From Phycisphaeraceae bacterium (GTDB taxonomy: Bacteria > Planctomycetota > Phycisphaerae > Phycisphaerales > Phycisphaeraceae): a DNA stretch of 55,729 nt. The stretch is taken from NCBI GenBank assembly GCA_028280965.1, contig JANQKT010000011.1, positions 1 through 55,729 on the forward strand, written 5' to 3'. The position numbers and the translations under genes are program-made. This document shows, one piece after another, positions 15,882 through 23,805 of this stretch. A model generated the notes under the pieces. It saw only the letters and a list, made by a program, of their open reading frames with translations. It searched no databases and had not been told where the DNA came from. Every line of letters begins with the position of its first letter. Position 1 is the first letter of the stretch.

Positions 15882-17768
15882 TCAGCTCGTAACAGCCTGA
15901 CGAACCTGCCCACATTCGTCGTACGGCATGAACGGCTTGGGGAAGGTTTTTTTCAATAGCGGCTCGATCTCTGGCAGCGAACGCAGGTGCGCGACGATCG
16001 CGTCTTGTCCGATGCGTCGGATCGTGGCGCCCATGTCTTCGCCGTCCTGCTTGTTCGCGTTGTAGAAATCGAACAGCGCCGCGGTGACCTTCACCGCGTC
16101 CCTCTTGCTCACCCGACGGAGCAGCCACTGCTCGCCTTTTTCCGGCTTGTTGGGGTCAACGCCGATGATCCACTGGCCCTGGTATCGGCCGTCCTCGGAG
16201 CCGCCGAGCTTGAGCGCGTACTGGTCCGGGCCCTGGCCGACCCAGCCGATGGTCTTGGTGCCCGGGCGGAAGCACTGGCGTTCGCAGCCGGTGATGCCGA
16301 TCGACTCGTGCGTGTCGCCGTAGCCGAGCTCGTCGAGCTGGTCCAGCAGTTCCGGCTCCCACTGTTCGGAGTCGGTGTAGGCCAGACGGCAGGTCGGCAG
16401 CCCGACGCACGCGCCCGACAGCACGCGCAGTCGGCTGAACGCCTTGCCCTTGCGTTTGCCGTAGCCGTGCTCGGTGAGCGCGGCCTCGAAGTCTTGTTTC
16501 GCGTCCGGCTCGATGCCCGTAAACAGCAGGTCCTGGTTCGGGGTGATCAGCAGCTCGGCGCCGAACTTATCAAGCAGCGGCGTGACCATCGATTTCTGGC
16601 TGCCGTTGCCCGCCGCCGGGTCGGTATCGATGAGCCGGCCGTTCTCGATATACGCGCCGTAGGCCAGCTTGCCGGTCGTCTCCAGCTCATGCCAGCCGTG
16701 GTGCATCATCCGCGGGCCGATATCGAAATCCGAGTCGGGCTGCTCGAAGTTGACGCCCAGGGCCTTGACCTCGTTCTGGTACCACGCGATGCCTTGTTTC
16801 TGCACGACATACTTCATGCGTGCCCAGACGCGGTTCTTGCGGTCGCCCCATTGTTTGTGGACATCGACGATGGCCTTCATCGCGGGGAACAGGTCCTCGG
16901 GCGCGACGCGGGCAAAGGGCAGGGCGATGCCGGCGAAGGTCGGCTTGCCGTTCTTCTCGCCCTGGCCGCCGCCGATAAAGACCTCGTAGGCGATGACTTT
17001 CTCGTTCTCAACGACCGGCGCAACACCGATCTCGCAGGCGCGGGCCTCGACGCAGTTGTCGCCGACGATGCTGCCCCCGGTGTCACGCGCGACCGAGCTG
17101 AACGCGATCTTGAACTTACGGTTCAAGAGCTGCTTGCCGTAGCTGTACTGCTGCTCGGGGTCGTCGATATGGTTCGGGTCCACGGCGAAGACCTGGATGT
17201 GCGGCGCGGCGGGCAGGCGGAAGTACGTGCCGTACTCGTGCGCGAGCTTGTTCGCGTCGCAGATCGGGCTGTACTTGGACAGCGGGCAGCCCATCACGTT
17301 TCGCACGTTGTCGCCGCAGCCGTTGAGCGTGTAGTAGCCGGTGGACGCGACGTCCTGCACCAGGTTGACCAGGTCCGGCTTCTTGAGCCAGTGGTACTGG
17401 ATGTTCTGCCGGGTGGTGAGGCGCAGCGAAGGCCCGCCGTCGGGGTTGTGGTCGCAGTACTTGTCGGCGATGGCGTCAAAGACGCGCCACTGGTCGGCGG
17501 TGAACGACCCGCCGCCGGGCACCGTGACGCGGACCATGTACAGCCAGTCCTTCTCACGCCCGGTCGCCGCGCGGTTGTACTCGAGGTAGATGCCGTGGCT
17601 CTTGGCCAGCTGCTCAGAGTCCTCGGCGATGTTGCCAGCGGACTGGTCGCGGACGTGCTCGGGCAGGGCGCCGACGACGCCGTTGGAGTTGAGCTTGTAC
17701 TGCTCGACGGCGTTGATCTGGTCGTCGGGCGTGTTAAAAACCGGTTCTGGGACCTTCTCGCGGGCCAT
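15882..17768 (-). CDS. Sirohaem- and [4Fe-4S]-dependent nitrite/sulfite reductase
   Basis: A 628-residue assimilatory reductase with two ferredoxin-like half domains and two sirohaem half domains. The four cluster/sirohaem cysteines are visible as Cys454/Cys460 (GACVGLPTC) and Cys495/Cys499 (GCERQC), and RLTTRQNIQYHW carries the family anion-site arginines. It takes six electrons from ferredoxin to reduce nitrite to ammonia or sulfite to sulfide; sequence inspection alone does not decide which. AAGGA lies ~9 bases before the ATG at 17768. The upstream in-frame extension has no ribosome site and is proline/arginine-rich noise. Sirohaem could come from the CobA-HemD fusion at 914. The secreted peptidase gene lies 10 bp downstream. 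Confidence 0.93.
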   Translation of the reverse strand: MAREKVPEPVFNTPDDQINAVEQYKLNSNGVVGALPEHVRDQSAGNIAEDSEQLAKSHGIYLEYNRAATGREKDWLYMVRVTVPGGGSFTADQWRVFDAIADKYCDHNPDGGPSLRLTTRQNIQYHWLKKPDLVNLVQDVASTGYYTLNGCGDNVRNVMGCPLSKYSPICDANKLAHEYGTYFRLPAAPHIQVFAVDPNHIDDPEQQYSYGKQLLNRKFKIAFSSVARDTGGSIVGDNCVEARACEIGVAPVVENEKVIAYEVFIGGGQGEKNGKPTFAGIALPFARVAPEDLFPAMKAIVDVHKQWGDRKNRVWARMKYVVQKQGIAWYQNEVKALGVNFEQPDSDFDIGPRMMHHGWHELETTGKLAYGAYIENGRLIDTDPAAGNGSQKSMVTPLLDKFGAELLITPNQDLLFTGIEPDAKQDFEAALTEHGYGKRKGKAFSRLRVLSGACVGLPTCRLAYTDSEQWEPELLDQLDELGYGDTHESIGITGCERQCFRPGTKTIGWVGQGPDQYALKLGGSEDGRYQGQWIIGVDPNKPEKGEQWLLRRVSKRDAVKVTAALFDFYNANKQDGEDMGATIRRIGQDAIVAHLRSLPEIEPLLKKTFPKPFMPYDECGQVRQAVTS

Positions 17769-17978
17769 CGGTGGCGTCCTTCGCGTTCGTTGGGCGGGGC
17801 GGGCGGAACGGCGCATTGTAGGGTATCCGCGGGGCGGGGGGACGGGCTCCCGGACGGCTGAACAGCGAATTCCCCGGCCCGACTGCACCCAAAGCCACCA
17901 GTTGCCGAAGATACCCTAGACTGTCGCCCCTTCTGAAGGGGTCCGGATAATCTGCTTGGAAGCCAGGGAGCACGCGCG

Positions 17979-19355
17979 ATGCGCATCACGATGGTTGGTA
18001 CCGGTTACGTCGGTCTTGTCACCGGCACCTGCTTTGCCAATGTCGGCAACGACGTGACCTGTTTGGACATCGATCAGAAGAAGATCGACAAGCTCAACAA
18101 CGGTGTCTCGCCGATCTACGAGCCGGGCCTGGACGAGATGATCCAGCGCAACACCAAGGCCGGCCGGTTGCACTTCACCACCGACGCCGCAAACGCGTAC
18201 CAGTCGGCGGAGGTTGTTTTCATCTGCGTCGGTACGCCCAGTGACGAGAAGGGCCGGGCGGACCTGAAGTACGTCCTCGCCGCGGCTGCGGACATCGGCA
18301 AGGCGATCGAGGCCGGCCCGGGCAGCACCGGCGGCGGCGCGGATGAACGCCGGGCCAAGATCATCGTTGTGAAGTCCACCGTCCCCGTCGGCACCAACAA
18401 GAAGGTGCAGGACGAGATCGCCAAACACACTAAGAAGCCGTACAAGATGGGCTCGAACCCCGAGTTCCTCAAGGAGGGCGCCGCGATCAACGACTTCAAC
18501 AAGCCCGACCGCGTCGTCATCGGCGCCGAGGACGAAGGCACCGGCGACCGGCTCCGCAAGCTCTACGACCCGTTCACGCGCAACGGCCACCCGATCTTCG
18601 TCATGGACATCCCGTCCGCGGAGATGGTCAAGTACGCCGCCAACGCGATGCTCGCGACCAAGATCAGCTTCATCAACGAGATCGCGGCGCTCTGCGAGCA
18701 CTACGGCTCGGATGTGGACGAGGTCTGGCGCGGCATGACCAGCGACAAGCGGATCGGCAACCAGTTCCTCTACCCCGGCCTGGGCTACGGCGGGTCGTGC
18801 TTCCCCAAGGACGTGCTCGCGTGCATCTCCATGGGCGACGAGTGCGGCCACCCCACGCCGTTGCTCACCTCGGTCCACGCAGTCAACCAGGACCAACGCG
18901 GCCGGTTCATCAAGAAACTCGACGACCACTTCGGCCAAGGCGGGCTCAGCGGCAAGAGAGTCGCGGTCTGGGGCATCGCCTTCAAGCCCGGCACGGACGA
19001 CATCCGCGAGGCGCCGTCGCTGACGCTGATGAACGCGCTGCTGGACCGTGGCGCGAGTGTCGTCGCCCACGACCCGGTCGCGCACGAGACCTGCCGGGAC
19101 CACGGCATGCAGGACCGCATCGATTACAGCGACGATGTGTACGACATGCTCGACGGCGTCGACGCGCTGGTGATCTGCACAGACTGGCCGGAGTTCAAGC
19201 AGCCGGACTTCGAGCAGATGCGCAAGCGCATGGGCCAGCCGGTCGTGTTCGACGGCCGAAACCTATATCAAACCCAGGCGATGCGCGATGAAGGGTTCGT
19301 CTATTACTCCGTCGGCCGTGAACCGGTTAATGCACCGGTCCCCACGAACGCCTGA
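17979..19355 (+). CDS. ugd: UDP-glucose 6-dehydrogenase
   Basis: A 458-residue protein of the UDP-glucose/GDP-mannose dehydrogenase family, with all three domains. The NAD motif is VGTGYVGLVTGTCFA, KSTVPVGT and NPEFLKEGAA are family markers, and the catalytic Cys274 is in YGGSCFPKD. WGIAFKPGTDDIREAPS marks the C-terminal domain. It oxidises UDP-glucose twice to UDP-glucuronate for capsule or lipopolysaccharide sugars. AGGGAG precedes the ATG by nine bases. The next gene, an acyltransferase-3 membrane protein, starts inside its 3' end, so the pair may decorate a surface polysaccharide. GDP-mannose dehydrogenase is a less likely alternative. Confidence 0.95.
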   Translation: MRITMVGTGYVGLVTGTCFANVGNDVTCLDIDQKKIDKLNNGVSPIYEPGLDEMIQRNTKAGRLHFTTDAANAYQSAEVVFICVGTPSDEKGRADLKYVLAAAADIGKAIEAGPGSTGGGADERRAKIIVVKSTVPVGTNKKVQDEIAKHTKKPYKMGSNPEFLKEGAAINDFNKPDRVVIGAEDEGTGDRLRKLYDPFTRNGHPIFVMDIPSAEMVKYAANAMLATKISFINEIAALCEHYGSDVDEVWRGMTSDKRIGNQFLYPGLGYGGSCFPKDVLACISMGDECGHPTPLLTSVHAVNQDQRGRFIKKLDDHFGQGGLSGKRVAVWGIAFKPGTDDIREAPSLTLMNALLDRGASVVAHDPVAHETCRDHGMQDRIDYSDDVYDMLDGVDALVICTDWPEFKQPDFEQMRKRMGQPVVFDGRNLYQTQAMRDEGFVYYSVGREPVNAPVPTNA

Positions 19356-20367
19356 CCAGCGGGTCGAAGCAGGCGCGCCCCCGGCCCCGGATGCCTCAGC
19401 GCAGCCGGCGCAGCGGTTCCTGTGGCTGGACGTGCTGCGTGCCCTCGCCATCGTTGACATCGTCGCCAAGCACACCGTGGGTATGCACTTGCTCGGCGGG
19501 ATGGGGCTGCCGGTCTTCTTGCTCTGCACGATCGCGCTCGGCAGCAAACGCACGCCCCAGCACCCGTGGAAGCAGAACGTTAAGCGGCGAGCTGCTCGCC
19601 TGCTCATCCCCTGGGTCGTCTGGTCCGCGTTCTACGGCGTTGTCAACACCTTCCGCGCCTGGCGGACCGGCAACGGGCGCTTCGGCGACCTGGCCGACCC
19701 GAGCTGGTCGATGCTCTGGATCGGTACCGAGCTCCTGCTGTGGTACCTGCCCTTTGCCTTTGTCGCTGAAGTGCTAGTCAACACGGTGCTGCGGTTCATG
19801 GATCGATGGCACAACCGCCGGCCGAACCTGGCGACCGGCTGCTGGCTGGTGCTGGGCATGGCGCTGCCAACATCAATCGCCCTCGCGTTCGGTGATAACG
19901 CGATGCCGTCGATTATGCGCAGCTGGTTCACCGCGGCGCTGCTGATCCCCGCTGGCATCGGCCTGGGCCTGCTGCTCCGCTACCACGGCCGAACGCCGAC
20001 GGCCTGCGTAGCGCTGATCGGATCGGGTTTGGCGATGATGGCTCTACACGTTGTTGCTGATGCGCAGGGCGGCTTCGGCCCGGGTGCACTCCTGGCGTAC
20101 TGGGAGTGGCGGCTCGGGCTCGCGCTGCTGCTGATCGGCGGGGCGCTGTGCCTGCCGTTTACGGCACCGCGCTGGGCGCTGTGGGCCGCGTCCTTGACCT
20201 TTGCGATCTACCTGCTGCACATGTTCGTCGCCTGGCCGGTCAAGCGTGTTATGGAGCGGGCGCTCGGTGAACTGCCCGAGCTTCCATACTTCTTCGCGGT
20301 CTACGTCGTGACCTTCGTCCTCGCGGTGCTCGCTAAGCGCACGCCCTGGGTCAGGCGGTTCTGCTAA
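19330..20367 (+). CDS. Acyltransferase-3 family membrane protein
   Basis: A ~345-residue integral membrane protein with about ten hydrophobic segments. It starts with FLWLDVLRALAIVDIVAKHT, the typical R-A-x-A-I ... H opening of acyltransferase-3 (OafA/YrhL/ExoZ) proteins, where the His is needed for O-acetyl transfer to exopolysaccharides or lipids. TFAIYLLHMF is the conserved late segment. The ATG at 19330 overlaps ugd by 26 bases; an alternative at 19288 gives a longer overlap, and neither has a strong ribosome site. It probably O-acylates a glycan whose uronic acid comes from the ugd product. Confidence 0.8.
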   Translation: MHRSPRTPDQRVEAGAPPAPDASAQPAQRFLWLDVLRALAIVDIVAKHTVGMHLLGGMGLPVFLLCTIALGSKRTPQHPWKQNVKRRAARLLIPWVVWSAFYGVVNTFRAWRTGNGRFGDLADPSWSMLWIGTELLLWYLPFAFVAEVLVNTVLRFMDRWHNRRPNLATGCWLVLGMALPTSIALAFGDNAMPSIMRSWFTAALLIPAGIGLGLLLRYHGRTPTACVALIGSGLAMMALHVVADAQGGFGPGALLAYWEWRLGLALLLIGGALCLPFTAPRWALWAASLTFAIYLLHMFVAWPVKRVMERALGELPELPYFFAVYVVTFVLAVLAKRTPWVRRFC

Positions 20368-20441
20368 GGCGAAGCGCAACAAGAACGCCACGGCCGGTGG
20401 AGGAGACCGGCCGCGGCGCGGAGGAGAAAAGCGGCGTTGGC

Positions 20442-21728
20442 TTAAACCGGCTCTGCCAGCAGTTCGCTGATATCGGCGCGTCGTTGCTCGATCGTTCGTC
20501 GTCGCCAGCTCAGGACGCCGCCGAGCACCAGGCTGGCGAACGCCAGGCCGATCGCGATCAAGCCCCAGGCCAGCATCGTCGTCGAGTCGTTGATCCACTG
20601 GGCATGCAGCAGCATCGCCGAAGGTGTGTGCCCGAGTGCCGTAGCCCCAGCTGGCAGCAGCGCATTAACCAGCCCGCGCAGGCGCTTGCCGCTGATCCAC
20701 CAGCCCCAGAGCAGAAGGACCGGCACGATGATGAGCACCCCGCGCAGCGGAGAGAAGGCCAGCCAGGTGTAGTCCGGCGATTCAACGGTCAGGCCCTCAC
20801 CGGGAAGCAGGCCGGCGACGACCGCCGAGGCTGCGATGAGTGTCGCGGCCTGCGCTGTCGGGCGTGCGCCGCCGAGCGCCCGGTGGTGCCGGAGCAGCAC
20901 CGCGGCGAGGCCGAGCAGCAGCGGCGCGAGCATCGCCGGCTCGAACGCGCTCTCATGGACCCACAGCGCCGCCGCCGCGTGCCCGATGAGCGAGATCAGC
21001 GGCAGGACGATCAGCCCGCCGGCGGCCAGCCGTTGCAGCTGCCGGTGGTCGGCCGAGTAGGCCACGCCGAGCCTGACCCAACGCAGCGGCAGGGCGTATA
21101 GCGCGAGCACGACGCCTAGCCCGCCCCAGATGAGCATCGCGTGGGCGGGCAGCAGGTAGCCTTCGTCGGCCATCGCGCGCGTCGCGACCGGCAGCGCGTA
21201 CATCGCCGCCAACGCAACCATCGTCACGACCACCGCCGCGGGCGAGGCATCCAGGCGCAGCGACCGCGCGATCAGCCACGCCTTGAACCAGGCCAGCAGC
21301 GCCGCGATCGACACGACGGCGATGCCCGCGTGCAGGTCCAGCATCGCTGTTTCGGTGTAGACGAACGCCGCGTCGGCGAGCAGGAGCAGCGCCAGCCCGA
21401 GCAGGTGCCGGGCATCGCGCACCAGCGTCCGCGTCTTGGCGAGTAACAAGCCCAGCGCGATCACGAGCAGCTCATAGAGGTTCAGCACCAGCAGCAGGCC
21501 GATCAGCATCTTGACCACCAGGCCCTCCGCGACCGCGTCCGGGTCGATCGCATGAATATGCCGGCTGACCATAAAGCAGCCCGCCAGGATGAGCACCCCG
21601 CTGATCAGGAACATCGGGTTGCGGTCGATGACCCACCGCCACCAGTGCGGGTTTGGGTCGGGGGGCAGGTCCACCGTCGGCTGCTCGGACAGCGGCACCT
21701 CGTTCGGGGCGTTTGTCGGCTCGGGCAT
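20442..21728 (-). CDS. Multi-pass membrane protein of unknown function
   Basis: A 428-residue protein with a ~30-residue hydrophilic N terminus (proline- and aspartate-rich) and then about twelve strongly hydrophobic segments, ending in a basic stretch SWRRRTIEQRR and an acidic tail. There are no recognisable catalytic motifs, although His and Trp residues occur at several membrane borders (PNPHWWRW, GHAAAALWVHESAF). AAGGAGG lies six bases before the ATG at 21728, a strong initiation site. It is convergent with the acyltransferase gene. It could be a transporter, polymerase-like or O-antigen-type membrane protein, but nothing specific supports one of these. Confidence 0.75.
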   Translation of the reverse strand: MPEPTNAPNEVPLSEQPTVDLPPDPNPHWWRWVIDRNPMFLISGVLILAGCFMVSRHIHAIDPDAVAEGLVVKMLIGLLLVLNLYELLVIALGLLLAKTRTLVRDARHLLGLALLLLADAAFVYTETAMLDLHAGIAVVSIAALLAWFKAWLIARSLRLDASPAAVVVTMVALAAMYALPVATRAMADEGYLLPAHAMLIWGGLGVVLALYALPLRWVRLGVAYSADHRQLQRLAAGGLIVLPLISLIGHAAAALWVHESAFEPAMLAPLLLGLAAVLLRHHRALGGARPTAQAATLIAASAVVAGLLPGEGLTVESPDYTWLAFSPLRGVLIIVPVLLLWGWWISGKRLRGLVNALLPAGATALGHTPSAMLLHAQWINDSTTMLAWGLIAIGLAFASLVLGGVLSWRRRTIEQRRADISELLAEPV

Positions 21729-22337
21729 AGCGGCCTCCTTATTAAATGAGTTGTCCGCCCGAGCGCAGGGTCCACGCGAGCCCGCGCGCCGGGCGCAGCA
21801 AGGGTGATCAGGAAAAACCCTGGCGGCGATGTTCGGCAGCCACGCACGCGTTGACCGCGCCCGCGACGTTGGCGTGTGCACCGCCTGGCCTGGTATGCAT
21901 CACGCCCCATGGACGCGCCCCGGCGCTGCCTCACACGAAACACGCATACAGACACAGCCGATACGACGCCGTCGCTGGCGAGGCCCCGCCGGCATCAACC
22001 GCCAGGGCAAAACATCGAGTTGTCGGGGGAGGCACTGCTAAGGAGGGATGGTAGGAAGAACGAAAATGACGTTGGTATTGCTTCCTCAGCAAACCGCCCG
22101 GTCAAGTTGTCTAACTTTATCTTATCGCTGTATCGCCAAACGCAAAGGATTTTATGCAGTAAAAATGAAAAAATTTGAATATGCATGCAATATCGAATAC
22201 CGTGCTGTTTTGTGCGTGTTGCCTATTGAAATTCACGCAAAGGCGCGAAGGCGCGAAGATAACATCTGTGGTTTCTTCTCTGCCTTGGCTTTGCGCCTTC
22301 GCGCCTTTGCGTGAGGCATTCCGCCTTTCATCACGCG
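21729..22337. other. 609-bp gene-free region with AT-rich tract
   Basis: No reading frame here looks like a gene. Bases ~22060-22230 are clearly AT-richer than the surroundings and contain A/T runs (near 22140-22190). The region holds the 26-bp inverted repeat at 22233-22314. It must contain the promoter for the minus-strand membrane protein (20442-21728). I could not place -35/-10 boxes with confidence. Confidence 0.5.
22233..22314 (+). repeat. 26-bp GCAAAGGCGC inverted repeat
   Basis: Arms 22233-22258 and 22289-22314 are complementary over 26 bases with one G-T pair. Each arm holds two copies of a GGCGCGAA-like unit. The 30-base loop includes CATCTGTGGTTTC (22263-22275), which is close to the terminal sequence of the other palindromes at 23283 and 25574. 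It sits 23 bp after the stop of the PfkB gene on the minus strand. Confidence 0.8.
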
Positions 22338-23255
22338 TTATATCCCTGCGCCGATGTCCAAGTGACCGGCGAATTCGTCGAGCCGCTGATCGATATGGCT
22401 TCGTTCGATCTCCGCTAAGCGGTCGGTCGAGAACTTCTCGATCGTGTAGCTCGCGACGACCGTGCCATACGCCATCGCGCGCCTGATCGCGTTGATCGAC
22501 ACGTCATCGACCGACGCGAGATAGCCCATCATCCCGCTGGCGAACGAATCGCCCGCGCCGGTCGGGTCGATGACCGCGTCCGCGGGGTAGGCGGGGAGCA
22601 CGCCGGTCCCGTCCTGATGTCTCAGGATTGCGCCGTGTTCGCCCTTCTTGACGACGACGAACCGCGGGCCCATCGCCAAGACGGCGTCTGCGGCCTTGAT
22701 CACGTTGCTCTCGCCGGTGAGCTGCTTCGCTTCCGAGTCGTTGAGCACGAAGCCGTCCACCTTGCCCAGCAACTGCTTGAGCAGGCCCGGCTCGGTGTCG
22801 ATCCACAGGTCCATCGTGTCCGCCACAACGAGCTTGCGGTCGGGGAACTGGTCAAGCAACTCGAGCTGCCCGGCCGGGTGGGTGTTGGCCAGGAAGATGT
22901 ACTTCGAGTCGCGGTAGTGGTCGGGCACCGGCGGCAGGGCCTCGCCCAGCACGTTGACCTGCACATCCAGCGTATCCCGGTCGTTCATGTTCGCGTGGTA
23001 CCGCCCGTGCCAGCGGAAGGTCTTGGAGCCCGCACGCTCTTCGAGCCCGTCCGTGCAGACGTCGAACCGCTGGAACTGCTTGTGGAAGTGCGCGGGGAAG
23101 TCCTCGCCGACCGCGGCGACCAGGCGGACACTCGTAAAAAACGACGCGCCCGCCGCGAAATAGATCGACGACCCGCCGAGCACACTCTCGGCCTTCTGGC
23201 CGTCGGGGGTTTCCACGGTGTCGATGCCGATGCTGCCGGTGACGATCAAGCTCAT
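22338..23255 (-). CDS. PfkB (ribokinase) family carbohydrate/nucleoside kinase
   Basis: A 305-residue kinase. The first PfkB signature region is SVLGGSSIYFAAGASFF, and the second, DPTGAGDSFASGMMGYL, holds the anion hole and catalytic Asp. FVVVKKGEHGAIL precedes it as in ribokinases. Similar proteins phosphorylate adenosine, ribose, fructose or sugar derivatives; the substrate is not clear. The ATG at 23255 starts the conserved VTGSIGIDT strand. The frame continues upstream for 65 codons, but this part runs through the palindromic element at 23283 and has no family likeness. It is flanked on both sides by palindromic repeats. Confidence 0.9.
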   Translation of the reverse strand: MSLIVTGSIGIDTVETPDGQKAESVLGGSSIYFAAGASFFTSVRLVAAVGEDFPAHFHKQFQRFDVCTDGLEERAGSKTFRWHGRYHANMNDRDTLDVQVNVLGEALPPVPDHYRDSKYIFLANTHPAGQLELLDQFPDRKLVVADTMDLWIDTEPGLLKQLLGKVDGFVLNDSEAKQLTGESNVIKAADAVLAMGPRFVVVKKGEHGAILRHQDGTGVLPAYPADAVIDPTGAGDSFASGMMGYLASVDDVSINAIRRAMAYGTVVASYTIEKFSTDRLAEIERSHIDQRLDEFAGHLDIGAGI

Positions 23256-23282
23256 GATTGTTTTTCGCTTCTGTTGAGTTCT

Positions 23283-23354
23283 GAAACCACAGCCGCACAT
23301 GGATGAACACAGATTTGATTGAATCTGCGTATACCTGTGCGCATCTGTGGTTCC
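23283..23354. repeat. AACCACAG-terminal imperfect palindrome, copy 1
   Basis: Two 33-base arms (23283-23315 and 23322-23354) match at about two thirds of positions, best at the ends: AACCACAG outside and CAGATT inside. It lies between the 5' end of the PfkB gene and the 3' end of the EVE gene. A second copy is at 25574-25652. Confidence 0.7.
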
Positions 23355-23391
23355 TGTTTGCCTTGGCAATAGTTGAGTGAGGGGCGATTGA

Positions 23392-23805
23392 TTAAAGCCC
23401 CGCCATCTTGCAGATCGTCTTCCACTCCCCGGCCTTGACCGGCTGGACACTCAGGCGCGCGTTTTTGACCAGTACCATGTCCTTCAGTGAAGCCTTGGCC
23501 TTGATGTCCGCGAGCGTCACCGGCGTCTTGGCCGCCGACACTGCCTTGACCGCCGGGTAGCCCCACGGCTCATCAGGCTGGTCCGGGTCAGGCACCCATT
23601 CCTTGACGACCTCGACAACGCCGACGATCTGCTTCTCGTTGACCGAGTGGTAAAAGAAGCAGCGGTCGCCCTTCTTCATGGCCTTAAGATGATTGTTCGC
23701 CTGGTGGTTCTTGACGCCGTCCCACTCGGTGGTCTTCTTCGGCGACTTCATCTGGTCGTCCCACGACCAGGCACCGGGCTCGGACTTGATCAGCCAGTAG
23801 TTCAC
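23392..23805 (-). CDS. EVE-domain protein
   Basis: A 137-residue single-domain protein. WLIKSEPGAWSWDD at the start, VKNHQANNHLKAMKKGDRCFFYHS in the middle (given here in part) and PVTLADIKA are typical of EVE (PUA-like, thymocyte nuclear protein 1) domains, which bind modified bases in nucleic acids. The GTG start at 23805 overlaps the gltX stop by four bases (GTGA), so the gene is very likely translated with gltX. That links it loosely to RNA or translation, though EVE proteins are also known as readers of modified DNA. The frame could start earlier only by running into gltX. Confidence 0.88.
   Translation of the reverse strand: MNYWLIKSEPGAWSWDDQMKSPKKTTEWDGVKNHQANNHLKAMKKGDRCFFYHSVNEKQIVGVVEVVKEWVPDPDQPDEPWGYPAVKAVSAAKTPVTLADIKAKASLKDMVLVKNARLSVQPVKAGEWKTICKMAGL

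Noticed and set aside
15987..17861. 624-codon plus-strand frame opposite the sirohaem reductase
   Set aside because: The minus-strand reductase has all cluster cysteines, and the plus frame has no recognisable motif.
22048..22314. Short frames in the AT-rich spacer, possible small genes
   Set aside because: They run through the 26-bp inverted repeat, have no ribosome site and no protein-like pattern.
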